A stretch of 64,000 nucleotides of DNA, from NCBI GenBank assembly GCA_903970145.1, contig CAJCHO010000113.1, positions 37,457 to 101,456 of the forward strand, written 5' to 3'. The position numbers were made by a program, and so were the translations under genes. Numbering within the stretch: position 1 is the first letter of the stretch; each line of letters starts with the position of its first letter. A model generated the notes under the pieces. That model was not told where the DNA came from. It did no database searches and worked only from the letters and a program-made list of their open reading frames with translations. This stretch comes from Mycobacteriaceae bacterium (lineage in GTDB: Bacteria; Pseudomonadota; Gammaproteobacteria; Burkholderiales; Burkholderiaceae_D). Below, in pieces: positions 1 through 10,500 of this stretch.

Positions 1-462
1 CAGCAGATTGGCTCCCGCCGACTCCACCAGATGAACAAAGGGCAGGCGGTTCTCCAGCGCCAGCTGCTGTGCGCGCTGGAATTTTTCGATGCCCATGGCC
101 TGCAGCGCCCCTGCCTCGATACCCGAATCGGTCGCCACCACCATTGCGCGCACGCCCTTTATCGAAGCGATTGCAGTGATCACGCCCCCTCCGGGGATGG
201 TGCGCTCAGGATCCTCAAGGTCCTGACAATAGCCGGCCATGGTGGACAGCTCCAGCAACGGTGCTGCGGCATCTACCAAGAGGGCGACGCGTTCGCGCGG
301 CAGCAGTTGGCCGCGCTTTCTGAATAGTTCGAGTGAACGCTCCGATGCCGCGCGGGTGCGCGCTTCGAGCGCGCGCCAGGCGCTGATCGCCGCTTCCATA
401 TGGCGGCGATTGTGGGAGAATGCATCACCCTGCGGATTGATCAGACAGCGGATCGGCACCAT
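1..462 (-). CDS. Acyl-CoA carboxylase carboxyltransferase (beta) subunit, N-terminal part
   Basis: This leftward gene runs off the left edge; about 154 N-terminal residues are present. The translation has the hallmarks of the carboxyltransferase subunits of biotin-dependent acyl-CoA carboxylases (propionyl-, methylcrotonyl- or geranyl-CoA type): a LLPRERV segment, an ELS-x-MAGY segment, a PGGGVITAI turn, and NRLPFVHLVESAGANL, which corresponds to the (V/E)SGGA(N/R) stretch. Such subunits move carboxyl groups from carboxybiotin to an acyl-CoA. The ATG at 462 follows an AAGGAC/TAAGG ribosome-binding stretch and lies 5 bp after the SDR stop, so the two genes are co-transcribed. The biotin carboxylase partner, if present, lies outside the window. 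Substrate cannot be decided; the SDR neighbour recalls liu/atu-type branched or terpenoid acid catabolism. Confidence 0.82.
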   Translation of the reverse strand, partial: MVPIRCLINPQGDAFSHNRRHMEAAISAWRALEARTRAASERSLELFRKRGQLLPRERVALLVDAAAPLLELSTMAGYCQDLEDPERTIPGGGVITAIASIKGVRAMVVATDSGIEAGALQAMGIEKFQRAQQLALENRLPFVHLVESAGANLL

Positions 463-467
463 CGGCC

Positions 468-1370
468 TTACTCGTCCTTGGCGCCGGAAAGTACCTCCGG
501 CAGCTTCGCAAGCAGGAAGCCCTCGAAGGCCGCGTTGGCCGCTCCGCTGCCAACCAGGGGCCAGATGCGCTTGGCGTTGGGGGCGGCGCCATCGATACGC
601 ACGCACGCGCCCGAAATGAAAGCTGCGGCTGGGGAGAGCAGAAAGACGATCGTGGCAGCGACTTCGGCTTCACGGCCCAGGCGACCGAGCGGCACGTTCT
701 TGTGCAGACTCTTGATCATCGTGCGCATCGGTTCCTGATAGGTGTCCATGCCACTCGAAGCAATCCATCCGGGAGCCACTGCGTTGACCCGCACCGGTGC
801 CCATTCCAGGGCCGCGGTTTCGGTGAGGTTGAGCATCCCGGCGCGCGCCGCGCCCGAATGCCCCATGCCCGGCATGCCCTGCCAGATGTCGGCGATCATA
901 TTGACGATCGAGAGATTCGAGTCGCTGGCCCTGTCACACATGTACTGGCGATAACATTCGCGCGCCATCAGAAAGCCGCCCGTCAGATTGGTGCGCACCA
1001 CAGCGTCCCATCCCTTGGCACTGATGCTGGCAAGCGGCGCCGGGAATTGCCCGCCCGCGTTGTTGACCAGGCCGTCAATCCGTCCATGGACACCGAGGAT
1101 TTCGCCAACGCAGTCGACGACGCCCTCCTCCTCACGGATGTCGCAGCTGTGACAGCTCACCCGAGGCGCGCTACCACGACCGACTTCGGCAAGCTCGGCC
1201 GCTACCGCGTCAAGCTTTTCACTGCGCCGGCCTACTAGCGCCAGATCGGCACCCAATGCATGGAGTTCATGGGCCGTACAGCGGCCGATCCCCGAACCAG
1301 CTCCGGTAACGACGATCGTCTTGCCGGCGAACAGGTCGTCGCGAAATATCGAGTGGTAGCTTTGCGCCAT
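468..1370 (-). CDS. Short-chain dehydrogenase/reductase, enoyl-CoA reductase-like
   Basis: A 300-residue SDR of the peroxisomal trans-2-enoyl-CoA reductase / citronellol dehydrogenase-like branch. The NAD(P)-binding TGAGSGIG is at residues 22-29, NNAGG at 103-107, the GRRS cofactor-discriminating turn near 47-50, and a VNAVAPGWI segment near 195-203. The region that normally carries the catalytic YxxxK reads HSGAAR (171-176) followed by LNLTE (180-184); I find no Tyr-x-x-x-Lys there, so the chemistry may differ from classical SDRs. No good Shine-Dalgarno precedes the ATG at 1370. It is the first gene of a leftward operon with a carboxyltransferase subunit and is divergent from a thiolase operon, which points to acyl-CoA breakdown. 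Confidence 0.85.
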   Translation of the reverse strand: MAQSYHSIFRDDLFAGKTIVVTGAGSGIGRCTAHELHALGADLALVGRRSEKLDAVAAELAEVGRGSAPRVSCHSCDIREEEGVVDCVGEILGVHGRIDGLVNNAGGQFPAPLASISAKGWDAVVRTNLTGGFLMARECYRQYMCDRASDSNLSIVNMIADIWQGMPGMGHSGAARAGMLNLTETAALEWAPVRVNAVAPGWIASSGMDTYQEPMRTMIKSLHKNVPLGRLGREAEVAATIVFLLSPAAAFISGACVRIDGAAPNAKRIWPLVGSGAANAAFEGFLLAKLPEVLSGAKDE

Positions 1371-1429
1371 GGGAGAAATCCGCGAAAAAACAGAGCTTTG
1401 CCGAGGTCGCTAGCCCCGGCACTTGCCCA

Positions 1430-1447
1430 ACCAAGCAATTGCTTGGT
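1430..1447. promoter_or_regulatory. Perfect 18-bp palindrome, likely operator
   Basis: ACCAAGCAATTGCTTGGT is a perfect inverted repeat between the divergent SDR (ATG at 1370) and thiolase (ATG at 1594) genes. Its length, symmetry and place suit a dimeric TetR-type regulator of acyl-CoA catabolism, but no regulator gene is in view, so the binding protein is inferred only. Confidence 0.6.
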
Positions 1448-1593
1448 AAGTTTGCGCTTGGCTCGCCCGATTCGTCAAATGGCCGGATGCGGCGCGAATG
1501 CTGCGGCGCAGCGCCTGTCGCGCCAGGCGCGAGCGAGCACAATGCAAGGCGTCCGGTTTCGGGTGCGAAGGATGCGGCCACTAGGAGAAGCTC

Positions 1594-2799
1594 ATGGCAG
1601 AGGCAATCATATTCGATGCACTGCGCACGCCGCGCGGCAAGGGCAAGCGCGATGGCGCCTTGCACGAGGTCAAGCCCGTCAATCTGCTCGCGGGCCTGCT
1701 GCGTGAATTGGCGAGGCGACATGATCTCGATACGGCCGAAGTCGAGGACGTCGTAATGGGGTGCGTCACGCCGATCGGCGACCAGGGCTCGTGTATCGCC
1801 AAGACCGCTGCGCTCGTCGCCGGATGGGACTGGAAAGTTGCCGGCGTGCAGCTGAACCGTTTTTGCGCCTCCGGTCTCGAGGCCGTCAATCTGGCGGCCC
1901 AGAAAGTGCGCTCGGACTGGGAGGACCTGGTTGTTGCCGGTGGCGTGGAATCAATGTCGCGCGTGCCCATGGGATCCGACGGTGGCGCCTGGTCGCTTGA
2001 CCCGCAGACTAGCCTTGCGACCGATTTCATGCCGCAGGGTATCGGTGCCGATCTGATTGCCACCCTCGACGGTTTTGCGCGCGAGGACGTCGACGGCTAT
2101 GCTCTGGAATCACAACGACGTGCGACCGCGGCGCGCGCTGCCGGCTGGTTCAAGAATTCGCTGGTGGCCGTCGAGGACGAACTCGGGCAGGCCATCCTTA
2201 CCGAGGATGAATTCATCAAGCCGCGCACGACGCTCGATGGCCTGGGTGCATTGCGGGCATCATTTGTCGAACCTGGCGCACTCGGATTTGACGCGCTCGC
2301 GCTGCGGCGCTATCCAGAGGTCGAGCGTATCAACCATGTTCACACCGCCGGCAATTCCTCGGGCATTGTCGATGGTGCGGCCGCGATTCTCATCGGCAGC
2401 GAGGCCAAGGGCCGGGCACTCGGACTGACACCGCGTGCGCGCGTGGTCGCAACCGCACTAAGCGGCGCTGATCCAACCATCATGCTGACGGGGCCCATGC
2501 CGGCCGCGCGCAAGGCGCTCGCCAAAGCGGGACTCTCAATTAGTGACATCGACCTGTTCGAAGTCAACGAAGCCTTCGCTGCGGTGCCAATGCGCTTCAT
2601 GCGTGAGATGAAGGTCGACCACGCACGGGTCAACGTCAACGGCGGATCGATTGCATTGGGTCATCCTCTGGGCGCCACTGGCGCGATGTTGATCGGGACC
2701 CTGCTTGATGAACTCGAGCGACGTCAGCTGCGCTACGGCCTGGCCACCCTGTGTGTGGGCGGGGGCATGGGCATCGCCACCATCATCGAGCGCCTGTGA
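1594..2799 (+). CDS. Acetyl-CoA C-acyltransferase (thiolase)
   Basis: A 401-residue thiolase of normal length for FadA/PhaA-type degradative enzymes. It cleaves 3-ketoacyl-CoA with CoA to acetyl-CoA and a shortened acyl-CoA in the cytosol. The nucleophilic cysteine is in [11 protein letters not shown] (C91). The C-terminal catalytic motifs are present: NEAFA, the GHPLGATG histidine loop and LCVGGGMG with the second cysteine. The ATG follows AGGAGAAGCTC, a good ribosome-binding site. It is the first gene of a rightward operon with a FadB-like fusion protein (43 bp downstream) and an enoyl-CoA hydratase, together enough for a beta-oxidation cycle except the acyl-CoA dehydrogenase. Confidence 0.93.
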   Translation: MAEAIIFDALRTPRGKGKRDGALHEVKPVNLLAGLLRELARRHDLDTAEVEDVVMGCVTPIGDQGSCIAKTAALVAGWDWKVAGVQLNRFCASGLEAVNLAAQKVRSDWEDLVVAGGVESMSRVPMGSDGGAWSLDPQTSLATDFMPQGIGADLIATLDGFAREDVDGYALESQRRATAARAAGWFKNSLVAVEDELGQAILTEDEFIKPRTTLDGLGALRASFVEPGALGFDALALRRYPEVERINHVHTAGNSSGIVDGAAAILIGSEAKGRALGLTPRARVVATALSGADPTIMLTGPMPAARKALAKAGLSISDIDLFEVNEAFAAVPMRFMREMKVDHARVNVNGGSIALGHPLGATGAMLIGTLLDELERRQLRYGLATLCVGGGMGIATIIERL

Positions 2800-2842
2800 G
2801 CGCGTCGTCGCTCGACATTCTCATATCACCTGGCGTATCGGC

Positions 2843-4978
2843 ATGAATCTGATTGAGCTTGACATCGGCGCGGACGGCATCGCACGCCTTGACCTGGCAG
2901 AACCGGGCCCGGCCTTCCCCCTCGTTTCGAAGGCCTGGCGTGAGGAGCTTATTGGCGCGGTCGATCGCTTGGTCGCCGCCGGACCCGAATTGCGCGCAGT
3001 GCTGATGTCCTGCAGCGAACGCAGCGGCGCGGGCGGCACGCTCGACGAAATCCTCGCGCTCTCGAAGTCCGACGGTGCGGCCCTCTTTGAAGGCGTCCAG
3101 GCCGTCAAGCAGGCGCTGCGTCGCGTGGAGACTCTTAATGTACCGGTGGTTGCCTGCCTTGCGAAGGGTGCGATCGATGGCCACTGGGAGATCGCCCTAT
3201 GCGCCCACTATCGTATTGCGCCGATGGACCATGACGCGCGCTTCGGACTGTCCCAGGCGCGCCGCGGTCTCATGCCGGGCGCCGGCGGTGTGGCGCGCAG
3301 CGCGCGACTGCTCGGATTTATCGGTGCTGCGACCAGTCTGAACGACGGTATCTTAGCGAGCGCGAGCGAGGCGCATGGCGCGGGGCTTATCAATCTACTG
3401 ACTGATGAGGGATCGATCGAGAAGGCGGCACGCGACTGGATCGCGGCCCACCCGAATTCTGCACAACCGTGGGACGCGCCGGGATTTCGCTGGCCTGGCG
3501 GGGCGCTGGCCACGCCAGCGGTCGCGCAGGCCGTCGCACTCGCCCCGGCGCGCCTGCGTCAGAAAACCCGAGGACTCTATCCGGCACCCGAGGCCATCCT
3601 CAAGGCATTGGTCGAGGGCATGCAGGTCGATATCGACACCGCCCTGCGCATCGAGTCGCGCCAATGGGCGGCGCTGTTATGCAATCCGACGACTGCCAAT
3701 CTGGTTCGTCTGGCCACGCAACGCAGCGAGCTGATCGAGGGGGTTGGCAGGCGTGACCCGGGCAAGCGCTTTAGCGCGCGGCGCGTGGCTGTCGTTGGCG
3801 CGGGGATGATGGGCGCGGGAATCGCCTATGCCAACGCACAATGCGGCATCGCCTGTGCGGTAGTCGACCGCTCCCTTGAGTTGGCCGGGCGGGCACGCGA
3901 ATTCGCGGAGGGAGTCATCAAGAAACGTCTCGCGCGCAAGACGATCGGAGAACTTGAGGCGCAGATCCTGCTCGCCCACATCGCGCCGACCGCGAGCATC
4001 GCGGACCTCGGCGAGGTCGATATTGCCATCGAGGCGGTATTCGAGGACGCGGCGCTCAAACACGAAGTGCTCGGCGAGTTGGCGGGACAGGTCCGGGGTG
4101 ATGGTGTGATTGCCTCGAATACTTCGACACTGCCGATCACGGACCTCGCGCTCGGCATGGCGCGACCAGAGGATTTCATCGGCCTGCATTTTTTCTCGCC
4201 GGTCGAAAAAATGGAACTCGTCGAGATCATCGTTGGCGCCCGGACCAGTGGGGCAACGCGCCAGCGCGCGCTCGACTATGTCGTGCAGCTCGGCAAGGTG
4301 CCGATCGTCGTCAACGACTCGCGCGGCTTTTTTACCAGCCGCACCTTCGGCGCCTTCGTGATGGAAGGTGCAGCCATGCTCGGCGAAGGGATTGCGCCGG
4401 CCTTGATCGAGCACGCCGCACTGGCTGCCGGGATGCCGACCGGGCCACTGGCGCTGCTCGATGAGACCTCGCTGGCCTTGTCGATCCACGTGCTGCGCGA
4501 GGAGCAGAAGGCGCTTGCGCGTCGCGCCGGACAGCGCGAATTGCACCCCGGCGAGCGGGTCGTCGTGCGCATGGTCGAGGAACTCGGTCGTAGGGGCCGT
4601 GCAATGGACGGCGGATTCTATGAATACCCCATGGGCGGCGCGAAGTCGCTCTGGGCAGGACTGCGCGAGGCCTTCCCGCCACGCGCTGACCAGCCGGCCT
4701 TGCCCGAGCTCGTGGAGCGGCTACTATACAGACCGGCCATCGAGGCCGCGCGCTGCCTTGAGGAGCGCGTGCTGATGAGCGTTGCCGAAGGCAATGTTGG
4801 TTCGGTACTGGGCATCGGCTTTCCGGCATGGACCGGGGGAGCGCTGGAGTTCATCAACTCACAAGGACTGGCACACTTTATGGAGCGCGCTGCCTCCCTT
4901 GAAGGCAAGCATGGTGCGCGCTACCGTGCGCCGCAATTGATCGCCCAACGCCTGGCTGCGGGTGCCCGTATTCAGTGA
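2843..4978 (+). CDS. FadB-like enoyl-CoA hydratase / 3-hydroxyacyl-CoA dehydrogenase fusion
   Basis: A 711-residue bifunctional beta-oxidation protein. Residues 1 to about 190 are a crotonase domain; residues from about 315 onward are a 3-hydroxyacyl-CoA dehydrogenase with a Rossmann GAGMMGAG near 318-325, an SNTSTLPI loop and the HFFSPV histidine motif near 449, followed by two C-terminal helical domains. In the crotonase half the first catalytic glutamate is kept (GHWEIAL, E116), but the second, expected in a GLPE-like motif, reads GLSQ (Q138), so hydratase activity may be weak; the separate crotonase downstream could compensate. I chose the ATG at 2843 because it begins a normal crotonase N-terminus; the frame is open upstream to 2705 but there overlaps the thiolase. 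Confidence 0.88.
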   Translation: MNLIELDIGADGIARLDLAEPGPAFPLVSKAWREELIGAVDRLVAAGPELRAVLMSCSERSGAGGTLDEILALSKSDGAALFEGVQAVKQALRRVETLNVPVVACLAKGAIDGHWEIALCAHYRIAPMDHDARFGLSQARRGLMPGAGGVARSARLLGFIGAATSLNDGILASASEAHGAGLINLLTDEGSIEKAARDWIAAHPNSAQPWDAPGFRWPGGALATPAVAQAVALAPARLRQKTRGLYPAPEAILKALVEGMQVDIDTALRIESRQWAALLCNPTTANLVRLATQRSELIEGVGRRDPGKRFSARRVAVVGAGMMGAGIAYANAQCGIACAVVDRSLELAGRAREFAEGVIKKRLARKTIGELEAQILLAHIAPTASIADLGEVDIAIEAVFEDAALKHEVLGELAGQVRGDGVIASNTSTLPITDLALGMARPEDFIGLHFFSPVEKMELVEIIVGARTSGATRQRALDYVVQLGKVPIVVNDSRGFFTSRTFGAFVMEGAAMLGEGIAPALIEHAALAAGMPTGPLALLDETSLALSIHVLREEQKALARRAGQRELHPGERVVVRMVEELGRRGRAMDGGFYEYPMGGAKSLWAGLREAFPPRADQPALPELVERLLYRPAIEAARCLEERVLMSVAEGNVGSVLGIGFPAWTGGALEFINSQGLAHFMERAASLEGKHGARYRAPQLIAQRLAAGARIQ

Positions 4979-5018
4979 GCTGCCGCGCCGTGGCGCGGCT
5001 TAGAGAGGGGAGTCAACA

Positions 5019-5813
5019 ATGGAATTCGAGACAATTCTTTACGACAAGGCCGCCGGGATCGCACGTATCACGCTCAACCGCCCGGCGCGCCTGAACGCCC
5101 TGTGCGAGCAGATGTTCGAGGAATTTCATGTGGCTCTGGATCACGCAGAACAGGGCGACGACCTGCGCGTGCTGGTAATCACCGGGGCCGGACGCGGTTT
5201 TTGTGCTGGCGCCGATCTGACCATGAACATCGGCTCGGACGGCACGGGCGGTCCGATGGACCTCGGTGCGGCGCTCGAGCGCAGCTATAATCCCCTAATT
5301 ATGCGTTTGCGCGCCTTGCCGGTGCCTGTGATCAGTTCGATCAACGGGGTGGCGGCCGGCGCTGGCGCGAGCCTCGCTCTGGCGGCTGATATATGCATCG
5401 CGGCACGTTCAGCGAAATTCGTTCTGGCGTTTGCGCGTATCGGCCTCGTGCCCGATGCGGGACTGACCTACTTTCTGCCACAGCGAATTGGCATGGCGCG
5501 CGCACTGGGCTTAAGCCTCCTGGGAGAAGAGGTAGGTGCCTCCGACGCCCAGCAGTGGGGATTGATCTGGCGCTGTGTCGATGACCTGCAACTATCCGAC
5601 GAAACCGACGCACTGGCCAGACGCCTGTCCGGCGCGGCGACTCACGCGCTCGGCCTTACCAAACATGCCATTTACGCCAGTCAGACCCAGACTCTTGAAC
5701 AGCAGGTCAACATGGAACGCCACCTGCAGGCCCGCGCCGGACAGTCGCGCGATTTTCGTGAGGGCGTTGCGGCCTTTCTCGCCAAGCGCATCGCGCAGTT
5801 CGAGGGGCGCTAG
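5019..5813 (+). CDS. Enoyl-CoA hydratase/isomerase, PaaG-like
   Basis: A 264-residue crotonase-fold protein. The oxyanion-hole segments are GFCAGADL (around residues 61-68) and NGVAAGAGASLALA. The active-site loop reads ARIGLVPDAGLTYFLP, with an aspartate in PDAG as in PaaG-type isomerases, which use Asp where hydratases use Glu. It could therefore be a delta3,delta2-enoyl-CoA isomerase or 2-(1,2-epoxy-1,2-dihydrophenyl)acetyl-CoA isomerase-like enzyme instead of a plain hydratase. The ATG is preceded by AGAGAGGGGAG, a strong ribosome-binding site. It is the third gene of the thiolase operon, 40 bp after the FadB-like gene. Confidence 0.88.
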   Translation: MEFETILYDKAAGIARITLNRPARLNALCEQMFEEFHVALDHAEQGDDLRVLVITGAGRGFCAGADLTMNIGSDGTGGPMDLGAALERSYNPLIMRLRALPVPVISSINGVAAGAGASLALAADICIAARSAKFVLAFARIGLVPDAGLTYFLPQRIGMARALGLSLLGEEVGASDAQQWGLIWRCVDDLQLSDETDALARRLSGAATHALGLTKHAIYASQTQTLEQQVNMERHLQARAGQSRDFREGVAAFLAKRIAQFEGR

Positions 5814-6112
5814 GACCGGCAGGGGCAGCCCATACGCGGGCACGAATTGTCACAAATGCTCACCCAGCGGCCGGCTTGCTCCTGGGGACATGAAACAATC
5901 TCGCTCCAAGAGATTAGCCAGCCCGTGCCCGCGGCCACGGTTTAGTATCGCGCAGTCAGACTCGTGCGCCGTCACCTCCTGGAAACCAAATCTGACACCC
6001 ATCCCGGCCATTGAACGGCCAGCGTCTCCAGCTGTCAGACCACCGATGACTCCCATGGCGCGCCGACCCGGCGTGGCGCGCCTCCCCATTTGCCGACCCT
6101 CGTAAAGTCACC
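5814..6112. other. Intergenic region before the RND efflux operon
   Basis: About 300 bp without a convincing gene. The only distinct structure is a pair of GGCGCGCC octamers at 6057-6064 and 6075-6082; each is self-complementary, so the pair can form a GC-only hairpin, but no T-run follows. The promoter for mdtA should lie here; I cannot point to a clear -35/-10 pair. Confidence 0.5.
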
Positions 6113-7564
6113 ATGAATGCATCTGAATCCCGCAGTACCTCGGGCGCCCGCTCGCGCGACCCATCCTCGTTTGTGGCCTTGGCGCGCCATCGTGGCGTGT
6201 CGCTTCCCTGGGTGGTTGGCGTGGTGCTGCTGGTCGCCCTGGTGATCGGGGCGTGGTTCTACTTTCACTCGAGTGGCGACGGCAGCGCTAACGGCGCATC
6301 AGGCGGCACGAACGCTTCCGGGGCGGCCGGCGCCGGTGGTGGCGCCCCCGGAGCTGGAGGTGGCGGCGCTTCCGGCAAGGGCAAGCGCGGTCCGGGTGGG
6401 GCCATGCCGCCGGCGCCGGTGGGCGTGGCAACGGCAAAGCAGTCCGACTTGAAGGTGTATATCGATGGCCTGGGATCGGTAACCCCGCGCGCCACTGTCA
6501 CCGTGCACACCCAGGTGGCTGGCCAGTTACTGCGCGTGCTGTATCAGGAAGGTCAGATGGTGCATCGGGATCAGTTGCTTGCCGAAATCGATCCGCGACC
6601 TTTCCAGGCCGCGCTCGATCAGGCGCAAGGTACGCTGATGCGCGACCAGGCGCTGCTCGACGAGGCGCGTATCGATCTGGTGCGCTACACCACTCTATTT
6701 GCCCAGGACTCGGTGGCCAAACAAACGCTGGATACCCAGGTCGCTCTGGTACGCCAATATGAGGGAACCGTTAAGACCGATCAGGGTGCGCTGGATGCGG
6801 CGCGCGTGAACCTCACCTATACGCGCATTACGGCACCGGTGGCCGGAAGGGTCGGCCTGCGTCAGGTCGATCCGGGCAACCTCGTGCAGATGAGCGACAC
6901 CAATGGCATCGTCATCATCACCCAGCTGCAGCCGATCGACGTCGAATACATCATTCCGCAAGACGATATTCCGCGTGTCACGCGTGCCATGCATGGCAAG
7001 GAGCCGGTTGCTGTCGATTCGTTTGATCGCGAGAACAAGAACAAGCTCGCCAGCGGTGCGGTCCTGACCATGGACAACCAGATCGATGTCACGACCGGCA
7101 CGGTCAAGATGAAGGCGAGTTTTCCGAATCAGGATTTGGCGCTTTTCCCGAACCAGTTCGTCAACACCCATATGCTGGTCGAGGTATTGAAGGATGCGAC
7201 GGTCATTCCAAGCTCGGCCGTGCAGCGCGGCTCGATAGGTACCTTTGTCTTCGCAGTTACGCCTGACAAAACGGTGACCGTGCATCAGATCAAGCTTGGT
7301 CCGAGCGACAAGGATTCGGTGGCGGTGGTGTCGGGGGTCAATGTTGGCGACGTCCTCGTAGTCGATGGCGCCGACAAGCTCAAGGAGGGCGCCAAGGTCG
7401 AGCCGATCGACCGCGCTGCCGCTGCGAGCGCACCGGCCGGCAAGTCAGGTGCCGAGGGCGGCGGCCACAAGCGGCGCGATGCCAGCGCTATCAAGGCCGA
7501 GCCGGGCGCGCCGGGCGCTGCACCCGCTGCAGACCAGAAGGCTGCTGCTACTCCGGGGCAGTGA
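6113..7564 (+). CDS. mdtA: RND efflux periplasmic adaptor (membrane fusion protein), MdtA-like
   Basis: A 483-residue HlyD-family adaptor that links an inner-membrane RND pump to an outer-membrane channel. Residues 31-51 form one membrane anchor. A Gly/Ala/Ser-rich linker (about 55-95) follows, then the barrel-sandwich half-motif ([20 protein letters not shown] region), an alpha-hairpin (about 160-225) and the second lipoyl half ([17 protein letters not shown]). The C-terminus is Ala/Gly/Pro-rich and longer than usual. It is the first gene of a four-gene operon, with the first pump gene starting 8 bp after its stop. No two-component or TetR regulator of the pump lies next to it. Confidence 0.92.
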   Translation: MNASESRSTSGARSRDPSSFVALARHRGVSLPWVVGVVLLVALVIGAWFYFHSSGDGSANGASGGTNASGAAGAGGGAPGAGGGGASGKGKRGPGGAMPPAPVGVATAKQSDLKVYIDGLGSVTPRATVTVHTQVAGQLLRVLYQEGQMVHRDQLLAEIDPRPFQAALDQAQGTLMRDQALLDEARIDLVRYTTLFAQDSVAKQTLDTQVALVRQYEGTVKTDQGALDAARVNLTYTRITAPVAGRVGLRQVDPGNLVQMSDTNGIVIITQLQPIDVEYIIPQDDIPRVTRAMHGKEPVAVDSFDRENKNKLASGAVLTMDNQIDVTTGTVKMKASFPNQDLALFPNQFVNTHMLVEVLKDATVIPSSAVQRGSIGTFVFAVTPDKTVTVHQIKLGPSDKDSVAVVSGVNVGDVLVVDGADKLKEGAKVEPIDRAAAASAPAGKSGAEGGGHKRRDASAIKAEPGAPGAAPAADQKAAATPGQ

Positions 7565-7571
7565 AGCGCCC

Positions 7572-10500
7572 ATGAATCCGTCACGTCCTTTTATTCTCCG
7601 TCCGGTAGCGACATCGCTACTGATGGTGGCCATTCTATTGGCGGGGCTGGTCGCCTACCGGCTTTTGCCGCTCTCCGCGCTGCCCGAAGTCGACTATCCA
7701 ACCATTCAGGTAGTCACACTTTATCCGGGAGCGAGCCCCGAGGTGATGACGTCCTCGGTGACGGCACCGCTCGAGCGCCAGTTCGGTCAGATGCCGGGCC
7801 TGAACCAGATGTCATCCTCGAGCTCCGGTGGCGCCTCGGTGGTCACGCTGCAGTTCTCGCTCAATCTGTCGCTGGATGTCGCCGAACAGGAAGTCCAGGC
7901 CGCCATCAATGCCGCCAATAGTCTATTGCCGACCGACTTGCCGCAGCCGCCGATCTATAACAAGGTCAATCCGGCGGACACCCCGATTCTGACGCTCGCG
8001 ATTACCTCGCCAACGCTACCGCTGCCCAAAATCGAGGATCTGATCGATACGCGCATGGCGCAAAAGATCTCGCAGCTACCAGGCGTTGGCCTCGTGTCGA
8101 TCAGCGGGGGCCAGCGACCCGCAGTGCGCGTGCAGATTAATCCGGCCGCGCTGGCGGGACTCGGGGTGGGCATCGAAGACGTGCGCACGGCCATCGGCAA
8201 CGCCAATACCAATCAGGCCAAGGGCAGCTTTGATGGACCCGAACGCGCTTCGACCATCGATGCCAACGACCAGCTGAAGTCGGCGGCGGAGTACGCGGCG
8301 ACTGTGATCGCCTATCGCAACGGCGCGCCGGTCTACCTGCGCGACATAGCCGATGTCATCGATTCTGCCGAGAACAACCGGCTGGCCGCCTGGACCAATG
8401 ACAATCCGGCGATCATTCTGAACATTCAGCGTCAGCCGGGCGCCAACGTCATCGAAGTGGTCGATCGCGTCAAGAAGCTCTTGCCGGCGCTCCAGTCTTC
8501 GCTACCCGGGGCGCTCAATGTGACGGTGTTGAGCGACCGCACAGTGACCATTCGCGCTTCGGTCAATGACGTCGAATTCGAGATGCTGCTGGCCATCGTG
8601 CTGGTGGTGATGGTGATCTTCGTATTCCTGCGCAATGTCGCGGCCACCATTATCCCGAGCATCGTGGTGCCGCTGTCCCTGGTCGGAACCTTCGGCATCA
8701 TGTATCTCGCAAATTTCTCGATCAATAACCTGACGCTCATGGCGATGACGATTGCCACCGGTTTCGTGGTCGATGACGCGATCGTGATGATCGAGAATAT
8801 TGCGCGCTATATCGAAGACGGTGAGAAGCCCCTCCAGGCAGCCTTGAAGGGGGCCGAGCAGATCGGATTTACCATCATTTCGCTGACGATCTCGCTGATC
8901 GCCGTTCTGATCCCGCTCTTGTTCATGGGCGACGTGGTCGGGCGTCTGTTTCGCGAATTCGCGATTACGCTCGCCGTTGCGATCCTGATTTCGGCCTTCA
9001 TCTCGCTCACGCTCACGCCCATGATGTGCGCGCGCCTGTTGCATCACACACCCGAGTCGCAGCAAGGCTGGTTCTTTCGCAAGACCGGTAAGTTTTTTGA
9101 CGACGTCATTGAGCGCTATGGCGTGGCACTGAACTGGGTGCTCGAACACCGCGACGCAACCCTGGTCGTGGCGCTGGGCACGCTGGTGCTGACAGCCCTG
9201 TTGTATCTGTTCATTCCCAAGGGCTTTTTTCCGGTCCAGGACACCGGCCTTATTCAGGGCATCACCGAGGCACCGCAATCGATTTCGTTTCCGGCGATGG
9301 CCGAGCGCCAACGCCAGATCGCCCAGGTGGTCCTCCAGGATCCTGCGGTCGAGAGTCTGAGCTCCTATATTGGCGTGGACGGGACCAACACGACATTGAA
9401 TAGCGGGCGCATGCTGATCAACCTGAAGTCGATCGATGAACGCAACATCTCGGCCTCTGACGTGATTCGTCGCCTGCAACCCAAACTCGACAAGCTGGTT
9501 GGCATCTCGCTATTCATGCAGCCGGTGCAGGATCTGACCATCGAGGATCGTGTCTCGCGCACCCAGTACCAATTCACGCTTGAGGATTCGGACCCGGACG
9601 AGCTCGCCAAGTGGGTTCCGCAGCTGGTCGATAGCCTGCGCGAGTCGTCACAGCTGGCTGACGTGGTAAGCGATCTGCAGAACCGGGGCTTGCAGGCCTA
9701 CATCGAGATCGATCGCGACACCGCTGCACGCCTTGGCATCACTGCCTCCGCAGTCGATCAGGCGCTCTACGATTCGTTTGGCCAGCGCCTGGTCTCGACC
9801 ATCTACACCCAGTCGAACCAGTACCGGGTCGTGCTCGAGGCCAAGCCGAATCTGCAGCAGGGCCTTGAATCGCTTACTGGCATCTACGTACAGACGCCGT
9901 CAGACGGCCAGGTGCCCCTGTCGTCGATCGCGCGCGTCACCGAGCGACCGGGCTCACTGGTGATCAGCCACCTCGGGCAGTTCCCGGCCGCAACTATCTC
10001 GTTTAATCTCGCGCCGCGCGCTTCGCTTGGCGACGCAGTGGATGCGATCCGCGCCGCCGAAAAGAAAATGAAGTTGCCGGCTTCGATACAGACGAGTTTC
10101 CAGGGGGCAGCGCTGGCCTTCCAGGCGTCGCTGAGCAACACGCTGCTGCTGATTCTCGCCGCAATCATCACGATGTATATCGTGCTCGGGGTGCTCTACG
10201 AGAGCTACATCCATCCGGTCACGATCCTCTCAACCCTGCCCTCGGCGGGGATCGGTGCCTTGCTGGCCTTGATCGTCAGCGGTAATGATTTGGGCATCAT
10301 TGGCATCATCGGCATCATTCTGCTCATCGGTATCGTAAAGAAGAACGCGATCATGATGATCGACTTCGCAATCGATGCCGAACGTCACCAGGGCAAGAGC
10401 GCACGGGATGCTATCTACCAGGCCTGCCTGTTGCGTTTTCGACCGATCCTGATGACGACCATGGCGGCTCTCCTCGGGGCGTTGCCTTTGATGCTCGGTT

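Noticed and set aside
5575..6105. A 176-residue open frame crossing the end of the PaaG-like gene into the intergenic region
   Set aside because: It starts inside a supported gene in another frame and its composition (Pro/Arg/Ser rich) is not protein-like.
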